From NCBI RefSeq assembly GCF_900289115.1, contig NZ_LT985196.1, forward strand, positions 1,825,752 through 1,889,751: a DNA stretch of 64,000 bases. Direction: 5' to 3'. Positions 56,645-64,000 of this stretch are shown here, one piece after another. A model generated the notes under the pieces. The model saw nothing but the letters and a program-made list of their open reading frames with translations, had not been told where the DNA came from and did not search any database. The translations under genes and the position numbers were made by a program. Each line of letters starts with the position of its first letter. The stretch's first letter is position 1. The stretch comes from Janibacter massiliensis (GTDB lineage: Bacteria > Actinomycetota > Actinomycetes > Actinomycetales > Dermatophilaceae).

Positions 56645-57652
56645 ATGCCCGCGACGAACACCCCTCGGGGCAAGACCGAGCGGTTGATGAACCTGACGAT
56701 GTGCCTGCTCGAGGCGCGGCAGCCGCTGCCCCGCGAGCGGATCAGGCGCGTCGTCGAGCAGTACCGCTCGGTCGCATCCGATGACGCGTTCGAGCGGATG
56801 TTCGAGCGCGACAAGGACGACCTGCGTACGCTCGGGATCCCGGTCCGCACCGAGACCGTCACCGTCGCCTTCGAGGACGAGGTCGGGTACCGGATCGATC
56901 CCGCCGACTACGCGCTGCCGGACCTCGAGCTCACCCCCCAGGAGCTCGCTGTCCTGGGCCTCGCTGCGCGGGAGTGGCAGCACGCCTCGCTCGCCCGGCC
57001 CGCCACGCTCGCGCTCCAGAAGCTCGCCGTCGGTGCCGACGGGGACGAGCTGGCCCGCCCGGTCGCCCTGCTCGAGCGGCTCGCCGCCCCCCCGGACCCT
57101 GCCTTCGACCCGGTGCGTGCCGCCTGCCGGCAGCGGCGGGTCATCGAGTTCGGCTACCGCTCGCACGGCTCGGCGGAGACCGTGGAGCGGCGGGTCCAGC
57201 CGTGGGGCCTCGTCCGCTGGAGAGGCCGGTGGTACCTCACCGGGCACGACCTGGGCCGCGACGACCGTCGGGTCTTCCGGCTCTCGCGCGTCGTCGGGGA
57301 GGTGCGCGCGGTCGGACGAGGGGGCGCCTTCGAGGTACCGGCCGACCACGACGGGGTGGCGATGGTCGAGGAGTCCTTCCGGGGCCTGACGACGATCACG
57401 CCGAGCCCGGCGGTCCTTCGGGTGCGCGCCGGGGCCGGTCACGAGCTGCGACGTCGCGCCCGGACGGTCGGGGAGGTCGACGACGAGTGGGACCTGATCG
57501 ACATCGACCACGGGATCCTCGACGCCTTCGCCGACGAGGTGGCCTCGTACGGCGGCGACGTCGTCGTCGAGCAACCGGCGCACCTACGGGAGGCGGTCGT
57601 CAGCCGCCTGCGTGCCAGCTTGGCCGCGCACGACGAGAGGAGCGGTGCATGA
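56645..57652 (+). CDS. pafB: WYL-domain transcriptional activator PafB
   Basis: A 335-residue regulator with an N-terminal winged helix (TERLMNLTMCLLEARQPLPRERIRRVVEQY) and a WYL domain (RQRRVIEFGYRSHGSAETVERRVQPWGLVRWRGRWYLTGHD). A C-terminal WCX segment ends the chain. PafB and PafC form a heterodimer that activates DNA-damage genes independently of LexA in mycobacteria. It starts 17 bases after the FKBP stop and overlaps pafC. Confidence 0.93.
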   Translation: MPATNTPRGKTERLMNLTMCLLEARQPLPRERIRRVVEQYRSVASDDAFERMFERDKDDLRTLGIPVRTETVTVAFEDEVGYRIDPADYALPDLELTPQELAVLGLAAREWQHASLARPATLALQKLAVGADGDELARPVALLERLAAPPDPAFDPVRAACRQRRVIEFGYRSHGSAETVERRVQPWGLVRWRGRWYLTGHDLGRDDRRVFRLSRVVGEVRAVGRGGAFEVPADHDGVAMVEESFRGLTTITPSPAVLRVRAGAGHELRRRARTVGEVDDEWDLIDIDHGILDAFADEVASYGGDVVVEQPAHLREAVVSRLRASLAAHDERSGA

Positions 57653-58638
57653 GCAGGACCCGCCCGCCGGTCGAGACCGCCACCGAACGCCTCACCCGCC
57701 TGCTCGCGCTCGTCCCGTGGTTGAACGACCGGCAGGGGATCGAGGTCGACGAGGCCGCGCGTCAGCTCGGGATCACCCCGGAGCAGCTCCAGGACGACCT
57801 CGACCTCGTCCTCATGTGCGGCTACGGGACGATGCCCGACGAGATGATCGACGTCGCGTACGAGTCGGGCCGCATCGTCATCCACAACGCGGACACGATC
57901 GCCCGTCCGCTGCGCATCGGCCACGACGAGGCCCTCGCGCTGCTGCTCGGGCTGGAGAGCCTGGCGACGGTGCCGGGGGCCACCGACCTCGACGCGCTCG
58001 AGAGCGTGCGGGCGAAGCTCGAGGCCGCGACCACGGCTGGTGACGGCGCGCGCGCCGAGATCGCCGTCGCCAGGGACGCCCGGACCGACGTGGACGCAAC
58101 CCTGACCGCCCTTCGCGACGCGCTCGACCGGCACCGGCGCGTCCGGCTGGTCTACCTCGTCGCGAGCCGCGACGACGAGACGCAGCGTGAGGTCGACCCG
58201 ATGCGGCTCGTCACCGCGCCCGACGGCACGGTGTACCTCGAGGCGTGGTGCCACCGCGCCGAGGGGGTCCGGACGTTCCGCGTGAGCCGTATCCGGTCGG
58301 CGACGGTCCTGGACGTGGACGGCACCCCGCCGGCGGACGCCCGGCCCAACGTCCTCGACGAGCACGCCTTCGCCCCCGGCGAGGACGACCCGACCGCGGT
58401 GCTCGAGCTCGAGCCGACCGGGCGCTGGGTCGCCGAGTACGTGCCGGTCGAGTCGGTCGAGGAGCTGGGGGAGGGGCGGCTGCGCGTCCGGCTCCGGGTG
58501 AGCAGCGAGGACTGGCTCGTGCGCCTGGCGCTCCGCCTCGGGAGCTCCGGACGCGTGCTCGAGCCTGCGCGCCTGGCGAGCCGGGTCGCTGAGGCCGCCC
58601 GCGCGGGACTGGTCGGGTACGACCCGGCCCCGGCGTAG
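57649..58638 (+). CDS. pafC: WYL-domain transcriptional activator PafC
   Basis: Partner of PafB (329 residues): a winged-helix start (TERLTRLLALVPWLNDRQGIEVDEAARQLGI) and a WYL domain. The latter contains RRVRLVYLVASRDDETQREVDPMRLVTAPDGTVYLEAWCHRAEGVRTFRVSRI. The WYL sensor is thought to bind single-stranded DNA or a nucleotide. ATGA-type overlap with pafB suggests equal production of both chains. Confidence 0.93.
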   Translation: MSRTRPPVETATERLTRLLALVPWLNDRQGIEVDEAARQLGITPEQLQDDLDLVLMCGYGTMPDEMIDVAYESGRIVIHNADTIARPLRIGHDEALALLLGLESLATVPGATDLDALESVRAKLEAATTAGDGARAEIAVARDARTDVDATLTALRDALDRHRRVRLVYLVASRDDETQREVDPMRLVTAPDGTVYLEAWCHRAEGVRTFRVSRIRSATVLDVDGTPPADARPNVLDEHAFAPGEDDPTAVLELEPTGRWVAEYVPVESVEELGEGRLRVRLRVSSEDWLVRLALRLGSSGRVLEPARLASRVAEAARAGLVGYDPAPA

Positions 58639-58698
58639 CATGAACCACGCAGCCCGGCCCCTGCGGGCACCACGAAACGTCACTGAGAGGCCCTGACC

Positions 58699-58992
58699 AT
58701 GTTTGGTCTGCAAGCTCCCGAGCTCATCATCATCGCTCTGCTCGTCCTGCTGCTCTTCGGGTTCAAGAAGCTGCCCGACGCCGCGCGCAGCATCGGCCGG
58801 TCGGCCCGCGTCTTCAAGTCGGAGATGAACGAGATGAAGAACGACGACAAGGAGCGGCAGGCCACCGGCCACACCTCCATCCCGGGCGAGACGACCGAGC
58901 AGGGTCCCGTGACCGAGCGACGCATCGAGCCCGGCCCGGTCCTCGAGGACAACAGCCCGAGCACGGACAACCAGTCCGGCACGGTCCGCTGA
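58699..58992 (+). CDS. tatA: Sec-independent translocase subunit TatA
   Basis: A 97-residue Tat pore subunit: one N-terminal membrane helix ([16 protein letters not shown]), the hinge [16 protein letters not shown] and an amphipathic helix ([14 protein letters not shown]), then a disordered tail. It exports folded proteins with twin-arginine signals. It is followed 13 bases later by tatC. TAGCAT at 58637-58642 may be its promoter; GAGAGG precedes the ATG. Confidence 0.95.
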   Translation: MFGLQAPELIIIALLVLLLFGFKKLPDAARSIGRSARVFKSEMNEMKNDDKERQATGHTSIPGETTEQGPVTERRIEPGPVLEDNSPSTDNQSGTVR

Positions 58993-59005
58993 CCCACGCC
59001 CGTTC

Positions 59006-59818
59006 GTGGGAGCACGCGCCAAGCGCAACCCCGAGGGGCGGATGTCCCTCAAGGAGCACCTTCTCGAGTTCCGCCGCCGCCTGCTGATCTCGGCAGCGGC
59101 GCTCCTCCTCGGTGCGATCGCCGGGTGGTACCTCTTCGACCCGGTGTACGCGCATCTCACCGCTCCGCTGACCGATCTCGCCCGTCAGCGCGGTGACGAC
59201 TCCGCACTCATCGCGCTCAACTACGCGGGGATCACCGCCGCCTTCAGCCAGCGACTCTCGCTGGCCATCTGGATCGGCGTCATCATCTCCAGCCCGGTGT
59301 GGCTGTACGAGGCGTGGGCGTTCCTCGCCCCCGGCCTGACGACGAAGGAGAAGCGGATCTCGCTCCTGTTCGTCGCGGCGAGCGTCCCGCTCTTCCTCGC
59401 CGGCTGCTGGTTCGGCTACATGACGCTGCCGAAGGCGATCCAGTTCCTGCTGGGGATCACCCCCGACGGCGCGGCGAACCTGCCCGAGGCGGACATGTAC
59501 TTCAAGTTCGTCACCCGGTTCATCCTCATCTTCGGCCTTGCGTGGCTGCTCCCGGTCTTCCTCGTCGGCGCGAACATGCTCCACGTCCTCCCGGCCCGCG
59601 TGATGCTCAACGGCTGGCGTCCGGCGGTCGTGCTCATCTTCCTCGCGGCGGCGATCGCCACCCCGACACCCGACCCGTACACGATGTTCCTGATGGGCGG
59701 CCCGCTCGTCGTCCTCTACTTCTTCGCCGTGGGCGTCGCCTTCCTCAACGACCGGCGCCGGAAGGCCGAGGAACCGGAGTGGATGGGCCTGGCGGACGAC
59801 GAGGCCTCGGTCCTCTGA
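59006..59818 (+). CDS. tatC: Sec-independent translocase subunit TatC
   Basis: A six-helix Tat receptor (270 residues) that reads twin-arginine signals. Family marks are MSLKEHLLEFRRRLLISAAA near the N-terminus, the loop SPVWLYEAWAFLAPGLTTKEKR, and FKFVTRFILIFGLAWLLPVF. GTG 59006 is used, but ATG at 59042 (MSLKEHL) is an equally good start by homology. No tatB is in the window. Confidence 0.94.
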   Translation: MGARAKRNPEGRMSLKEHLLEFRRRLLISAAALLLGAIAGWYLFDPVYAHLTAPLTDLARQRGDDSALIALNYAGITAAFSQRLSLAIWIGVIISSPVWLYEAWAFLAPGLTTKEKRISLLFVAASVPLFLAGCWFGYMTLPKAIQFLLGITPDGAANLPEADMYFKFVTRFILIFGLAWLLPVFLVGANMLHVLPARVMLNGWRPAVVLIFLAAAIATPTPDPYTMFLMGGPLVVLYFFAVGVAFLNDRRRKAEEPEWMGLADDEASVL

Positions 59819-59828
59819 GTCGCTGCCG

Positions 59829-59834
59829 TAGCGT
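59829..59834 (+). promoter_or_regulatory. -10 box for leaderless helY
   Basis: TAGCGT, spacer GACGGC, then ATG at 59841. Confidence 0.55.
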
Positions 59835-59840
59835 GACGGC

Positions 59841-62639
59841 ATGCCTTCGCCCGCCGAGCGGTACGCCGCTGCCCGCCGTCCCGGCTTCGGCTCGCCGGAG
59901 CTGACCCGCTTCGCAGCGGCCCTCGACTTCGAGCTCGACGGCTTCCAGGTCGAGGCCTGCGAGGCCCTGGAGTCCGGCCGCGGGGTGCTGGTCGCCGCGC
60001 CGACCGGTTCGGGGAAGACCGTCGTCGGGGAGTTCGCCGTCCACCTCGCCCTCGCCCGCGGGCAGAAGGCGTTCTACACCACGCCCATCAAGGCGCTGTC
60101 GAACCAGAAGTACCGCGACCTGCTCGCCCGCCACGGCGCCGGGAAAGTCGGCCTCCTCACCGGTGACACCTCGATCGACGGCGAGGCACCGATCGTCGTC
60201 ATGACGACCGAGGTCCTGCGGAACATGATCTACGCCGGCTCGAGCACCCTCGACGGGCTCGCGTTCGTCGTCATGGACGAGGTCCACTACCTCGCCGACC
60301 GCTTCCGCGGCCCGGTGTGGGAGGAGGTCCTCATCCAGCTCCCGGACCGGGTGCAGGTGGTCTCCCTGTCCGCGACCGTGAGCAACGCCGAGGAGTTCGG
60401 CGCCTGGCTCGACCAGGTCCGCGGGGACACGGCCATCGTCCTGTCCGAGCACCGACCGGTGCCGCTGTGGCAGCACATGCAGGTCGGCCGCCGGATGTAC
60501 GACCTCTTCGCCGACGAGACGCCGGACACCAGACCCACCCCTGGACGGGTCGACCCGCGGCTGCTCGAGGCGATCCGGGACGTCGAACGCTCCGGCCCGC
60601 CCCGCGGGGAGCGGGGGAGCGGCCGCGAGTTCGGCCGGCGCGGTCCCCGCGGCGGCCGGCGGGACGTCGACCACCGGGCCCGCGGCGAGGAGCCACGGGG
60701 CCCGCGGCAGCCGGTCCGCGCCTCCCGCGTCGAGGTGATCCGACAGCTCGAGGAGGCCGAGCTCCTCCCCGCGATCACGTTCATCTTCAGCCGGGCCGGG
60801 TGCGACGCCGCGGTCGAGCAGATGCTCGCGAGCGGGCTGCGGCTCGTGCCGGAGGCGGACGGGTCGAGGATCCGGTGGTACGTCGAGGAGCGGGTCGCGT
60901 CGATCGACTCCGAGGACCTGGGGGTCCTCGGCTACCACGACTTCGTCGAGGGGCTGGCCCGCGGTTTCGCGGCCCACCACGCCGGGATGCTCCCGGTCTT
61001 CCGGGAGATCGTCGAGGAGCTCTTCGTCGAGGGGCGGGTGCGCGCGGTCTTCGCGACGGAGACCCTGGCGCTGGGCATCAACATGCCGGCGCGGTCGGTC
61101 GTCATCGAGAAGCTCGTCAAGTGGAACGGCGAGGCCCACGTCCCCCTGTCGCCAGCCGAGTACACCCAGCTCACGGGTCGGGCCGGGCGGCGGGGCATCG
61201 ACGTCGAGGGCCACGCGATCGTCGTGTGGCAGCGCGGGGTCGACCCCGTCGAGGTCGCCGGCCTGGCGTCCACGCGGACCTACCCGCTGCGCAGCAGCTT
61301 CCGGCCGACGTACAACATGGCCGTCAACCTCGTCGCCCAGGTCGGCCGGGGCGTGGCCCGGGAGATCCTCGAGACCTCCTTCGCCCAGTTCCAGGCGGAC
61401 CGCTCCGTCGTCTCGATCGCGACGCAGGTGCGCCGGAACGACGAGGCGCTCGAGGGCTACGCCGAGGCGATGCACTGCGACCGCGGGGACTTCCGCGAGT
61501 ACGCGGCGCTGCGCCACCAGGTGTCCGAGGCCGAGAAGTCCGGGAAGCGCCGCCGCAACGCCCAGCGTCGGGCGGAGACCGCCGTCAGCCTCGAGGAGCT
61601 GCGCGTCGGGGACGTCGTCCACGTCGGCGGAGGCCGACGTCCCGGGTGGGTCGTCGTCGTCCACCCCGCTCGACCGAGACCGGGGCAGGACGCCGCACCC
61701 GGGGTCGTCACCGAGGACAAGCAGTACCGCCGCCTCTTCGCCGGCGACCTCGACGGCCCGGTGGCGCCGGCGACCCGGATCGACGTGCCGCGGGGATTCA
61801 ACCCCAAGTCCCCCCGCGCCCGCCGGGACCTCGCGACCTCGCTCCGCACGAGCACCCCGCACGAACCACCGCCACGCGCGTCCGCCGCTGCCACCGGCCC
61901 CGACGACCGGGACCACGTCGAGCGACTCCGGCAGCGCCTGCGGGAGCACCCCTGCCACGACTGCCCCGGCCGCGAGGAGCACGCCCGCTGGTCGGAGCGG
62001 TGGTGGAAGCTCAAGCGCGAGAACGTCGGCCTGCAGCGGAAGGTCGACAGCCGGACGGGGTCGGTGGCCGCCCGGTTCGACCGGATCTGCGCCGTCCTCG
62101 TCGAGCTGGGCTATCTCGCCGACGACGGCGAGTCCGTGACCGACGCGGGGCAGCGGCTGCGCCGCCTCTACAGCGAGAAGGACCTCCTCGTCGCCGAGTG
62201 CATCCGCACCGACCTCTGGCGGCGTCTGGACCCGGCCGAGCTGGCCGCCGTCGTCTCCACCCTCGTCCACGAGCCCCGGGGCGAGCCGAGCGACCTCTCG
62301 CCGCGCCTGCCCACGGCAGCCGTCGACGAGGCGTGGGAGGAGATGTCGCGGCTGTGGGAGACGATCGTCGCTCGCGAGGCCGAGCGCGACCTCGAGTCGC
62401 CGGCAGCGCCGGATGCCGGGATCGCGTGGTCGATGCACCGGTGGACGAGCGGGCGCGGGCTCGAGGAGGTGCTGCGCGACCAGGAGCTCGCGGCCGGCGA
62501 CTTCGTCCGCCGCGCGAAGCAGGTCGTCGACCTCCTGGGGCAGCTGGCGAACGCCAGCGAGGACCCGCTGCGGAGGAACGCCCGCTCGGCCGCGGCAGCG
62601 ATCATGCGCGGCGTCGTCGCGACCGACCGGCTCGACTGA
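59841..62639 (+). CDS. helY: DEVH-box helicase HelY (Ski2/Mtr4-like)
   Basis: A 932-residue superfamily 2 RNA/DNA helicase. Walker A is APTGSGKT (about 53-60), motif II DEVH (about 145) and motif III SATVSN. The second RecA domain has FIFSRAGCD, ATETLALGINMPARS and QLTGRAGRRG. Between the two RecA domains an Arg/Gly-rich insert (about residues 252-292, RG repeats) could bind RNA. The C-terminal part contains a Cys pair (HPCHDCPGREEH) and the helical DSHCT domain. Expected in RNA turnover. Leaderless ATG at 59841. Confidence 0.94.
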   Translation: MPSPAERYAAARRPGFGSPELTRFAAALDFELDGFQVEACEALESGRGVLVAAPTGSGKTVVGEFAVHLALARGQKAFYTTPIKALSNQKYRDLLARHGAGKVGLLTGDTSIDGEAPIVVMTTEVLRNMIYAGSSTLDGLAFVVMDEVHYLADRFRGPVWEEVLIQLPDRVQVVSLSATVSNAEEFGAWLDQVRGDTAIVLSEHRPVPLWQHMQVGRRMYDLFADETPDTRPTPGRVDPRLLEAIRDVERSGPPRGERGSGREFGRRGPRGGRRDVDHRARGEEPRGPRQPVRASRVEVIRQLEEAELLPAITFIFSRAGCDAAVEQMLASGLRLVPEADGSRIRWYVEERVASIDSEDLGVLGYHDFVEGLARGFAAHHAGMLPVFREIVEELFVEGRVRAVFATETLALGINMPARSVVIEKLVKWNGEAHVPLSPAEYTQLTGRAGRRGIDVEGHAIVVWQRGVDPVEVAGLASTRTYPLRSSFRPTYNMAVNLVAQVGRGVAREILETSFAQFQADRSVVSIATQVRRNDEALEGYAEAMHCDRGDFREYAALRHQVSEAEKSGKRRRNAQRRAETAVSLEELRVGDVVHVGGGRRPGWVVVVHPARPRPGQDAAPGVVTEDKQYRRLFAGDLDGPVAPATRIDVPRGFNPKSPRARRDLATSLRTSTPHEPPPRASAAATGPDDRDHVERLRQRLREHPCHDCPGREEHARWSERWWKLKRENVGLQRKVDSRTGSVAARFDRICAVLVELGYLADDGESVTDAGQRLRRLYSEKDLLVAECIRTDLWRRLDPAELAAVVSTLVHEPRGEPSDLSPRLPTAAVDEAWEEMSRLWETIVAREAERDLESPAAPDAGIAWSMHRWTSGRGLEEVLRDQELAAGDFVRRAKQVVDLLGQLANASEDPLRRNARSAAAAIMRGVVATDRLD

Positions 62640-62670
62640 CGCGCCCGAACGGTCGTCGCGGCTCGTCCGG

Positions 62671-63633
62671 TCAGGTGGTGACGGTGAGGGCCGCGAGGAC
62701 CCGGTCGGCGGTCGTCCCGAGCCCGACCTCGTCGGCGAACGCGGCGAACGCCGCGGGGTCCGGGATCGGCAGGAGGGGCTCGGCGGCGGGGAGCTCGAGG
62801 CCGCGGCGGACGAGGACGACGTCCCCCGCGACGTCGAGGTAGTCCGCCGCCTCCACGATCCGGCGCCGCCGAGCGGGGGTGAGCCCGGGGGAGGAGGGGT
62901 CGGCTGCGGCCACGCGCACCGCCTCGACCGTGCCGAACCGCTCGATCAGGTCGGCGGCCGTCTTCTCGCCGATGCCCGCGACTCCGGGCAGCCCGTCGCT
63001 GGTGTCGCCCCGCAGGATCGACATCTGCCCGTAGGCCGTGCCGTCGGCCACGCGGTACTTCTGCGTCAGGAAGGCCTCGTCGACGACGTCGGCGTCGCGC
63101 ACGCCGCCCCGCGCGGTGTAGAGCACCCGCACGCCACGGGCGTCGTCGACGAGCTGGAAGAGGTCGCGATCACCCGTGACCACGAGGACGTCGGCGCGGT
63201 CGGACCACTGCTGGGCGTAGCTGCCGATGACGTCGTCGGCCTCGTGCCCGAGCACGCCGACGCGGGCGATCCCGAGGACCTCGAGGGCCCGTGCGATGAC
63301 GGGGACCTGGACCTCGAGCTCGTCCGGGGCCTCCTGCTCGTCCGGCACACCCTCGTGGGCGGTCTCCTGCGCGACCCGGTGCGCCTTGTAGGAGGGGATC
63401 AGGTCGACCCGGAACTGGGGACGCCAGTCGTCGTCCCAGCAGGCCACGAGGTGGGTGGGCCGGTACCGCGTGACGAGCGTCGCGACCATGTCGAGGAAGC
63501 CGCGCACCGCGTTCGTCGGCGGCTGGCCGGACGACGAGCGGCGGTCCGGGACGCCGTGGAAGGCCCGGAAGTACAGGCTGGCCGCGTCGAGCAGCATGAG
63601 TCGGGCGCGGGTGTCCTGTCCGGGGTCGGCCAT
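62671..63633 (-). CDS. 5'-3' exonuclease (PolI N-domain/flap nuclease family)
   Basis: A 320-residue stand-alone flap nuclease similar to the N-terminal domain of DNA polymerase I. Metal-binding acidic residues are in LMLLDAASLYFRAFHG, LVACWDDDWRPQFR, VGVLGHEADDVIGSYA and VVTGDRDLFQLVDD. DNA binding uses GDTSDGLPGVAGIGEKTAADLI (helix-hairpin-helix). A separate PolA would be elsewhere. The ATG at 63633 is preferred; frames upstream are antisense to the Lrp gene. Confidence 0.93.
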   Translation of the reverse strand: MADPGQDTRARLMLLDAASLYFRAFHGVPDRRSSSGQPPTNAVRGFLDMVATLVTRYRPTHLVACWDDDWRPQFRVDLIPSYKAHRVAQETAHEGVPDEQEAPDELEVQVPVIARALEVLGIARVGVLGHEADDVIGSYAQQWSDRADVLVVTGDRDLFQLVDDARGVRVLYTARGGVRDADVVDEAFLTQKYRVADGTAYGQMSILRGDTSDGLPGVAGIGEKTAADLIERFGTVEAVRVAAADPSSPGLTPARRRRIVEAADYLDVAGDVVLVRRGLELPAAEPLLPIPDPAAFAAFADEVGLGTTADRVLAALTVTT

Positions 63634-63663
63634 GGCGACACGATGGCACACCCCCCGGCGCGC

Positions 63664-63669
63664 TACCTT
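63664..63669 (+). promoter_or_regulatory. -10 box for leaderless Lrp gene
   Basis: TACCTT, spacer GCGCTC, then GTG at 63676. Confidence 0.5.
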
Positions 63670-63675
63670 GCGCTC

Positions 63676-64000
63676 GTGGAAGAGACCGACCGCCGCATCG
63701 TCGAGCTCCTGCGCGCCGACGGCCGCACGAGCTACACCGACCTGGGACGCGCCCTCAACCTGTCGACGTCCGCCGTGCACCAGCGGGTGCGCCGTCTCGA
63801 GGAGCGTGGCGTGATCACCGGGTACACGGCGGTCGTCGACTCCGCCGCGCTCGGTACCCCCCTGACAGCGTTCGTCGCGATCACGCCATTCGACGACTCC
63901 GCGCCGGACGACGTGCCCGAGCGGTTGCGCGACCTGCCCGAGATCGAGGCGTGCCACTCCACCGCCGGACAGGCGAACTACCTGATCAAGGTGCGGGTGG
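63676..64000 (+). CDS. Lrp/AsnC family regulator (5' part)
   Basis: The first 108 codons of an Lrp/AsnC regulator; the window ends inside it. A helix-turn-helix covers residues 1-50 (EETDRRIVELLRADGRTSYT, LGRALNLSTSAVHQRVRRLEERGVI). The RAM ligand-binding domain starts with TGYTAVVDSAALGTPLTAFVAI and continues to YLIKVRV. It probably controls amino-acid metabolism genes that lie to the right or the gene itself. GTG start fixed by the box at 63664. Confidence 0.9.
   Translation, partial: MEETDRRIVELLRADGRTSYTDLGRALNLSTSAVHQRVRRLEERGVITGYTAVVDSAALGTPLTAFVAITPFDDSAPDDVPERLRDLPEIEACHSTAGQANYLIKVRV

Overview
The window is GC-rich (about 70%) chromosomal DNA from an actinobacterium. The evidence is a mycothiol ligase (MshC), a SUF operon led by SufR, a Pup/Dop/PafA/ARC cluster with PafBC, GlgC/GlgM-type glycogen genes, DUF3090/SCO1664-family genes and many GTG starts. 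The genus cannot be read from the window; a Micrococcales member such as an Intrasporangiaceae relative is a guess. There is no phage, plasmid or CRISPR; most of it is conserved core genome with small uncharacterised modules.

Layout. 1-371 is non-coding and holds a near-perfect 29-bp inverted repeat around several perfect palindromes. 372-3283 (minus) encodes heme A synthase, a broken DUF2231-type gene and an ABC-2 exporter. 3355-9938 is the SUF iron-sulfur operon (sufR-B-D-Rieske-C-S-U-DUF59), followed by a serine hydrolase and a Vms1-like release factor (VLRF1). 11708-16276 has a zinc metallopeptidase, an ABC-F protein and an ABC exporter. 16290-19805 (minus) carries SURF1, two small proteins, serB and glgC, divergent from the GlgA/GlgM gene. 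21092-26137 holds an unknown protein, an ABC ATPase, NfeD plus an SPFH protein, a TSUP permease and a SpoU methyltransferase. 26150-28802 (minus) has a PEBP protein, a DUF3037/HipA-kinase pair, a lipoprotein and tRNA-Leu(GAG). 28907-31937 (minus) is an unusual trio: ATP-grasp ligase, DUF1704 (MATCAP-like) metallopeptidase and N-formylglutamate amidohydrolase, divergent from an M20 peptidase. 33384-40577 contains uppP, corA, a histidine phosphatase, DUF3090, SCO1664, mshC, PAC2 and a HAD enzyme. 40582-45261 (minus) has a Cas4/AddB-like Fe-S nuclease and metH. 45304-58638 carries a site-2 protease, trmI, arc, dop, pup, pafA, two FKBP isomerases and pafBC. The window closes with tatAC, helY, a flap-type exonuclease and the start of an Lrp regulator.

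Two systems deserve attention. First, the pupylation cluster lacks prcB/prcA. A coiled-coil gene on the other strand occupies their usual place, and ARC lacks the C-terminal GQYL-type tail that docks on the 20S core, so pupylation here appears to work without a proteasome, at least from this locus. Second, the ATP-grasp/DUF1704/amidohydrolase operon pairs a peptide ligase fold with a detyrosinase-type metallopeptidase in a mycothiol organism; its product is unknown.

Expression signals are unusually readable. At 23 transcription-unit starts a TANNNT box lies six or seven bases before the ATG/GTG (an eight-base case precedes trmI), the signature of leaderless mRNAs, and this fixes many starts. 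Several convergent gene pairs end in inverted repeats that include their stop codons.
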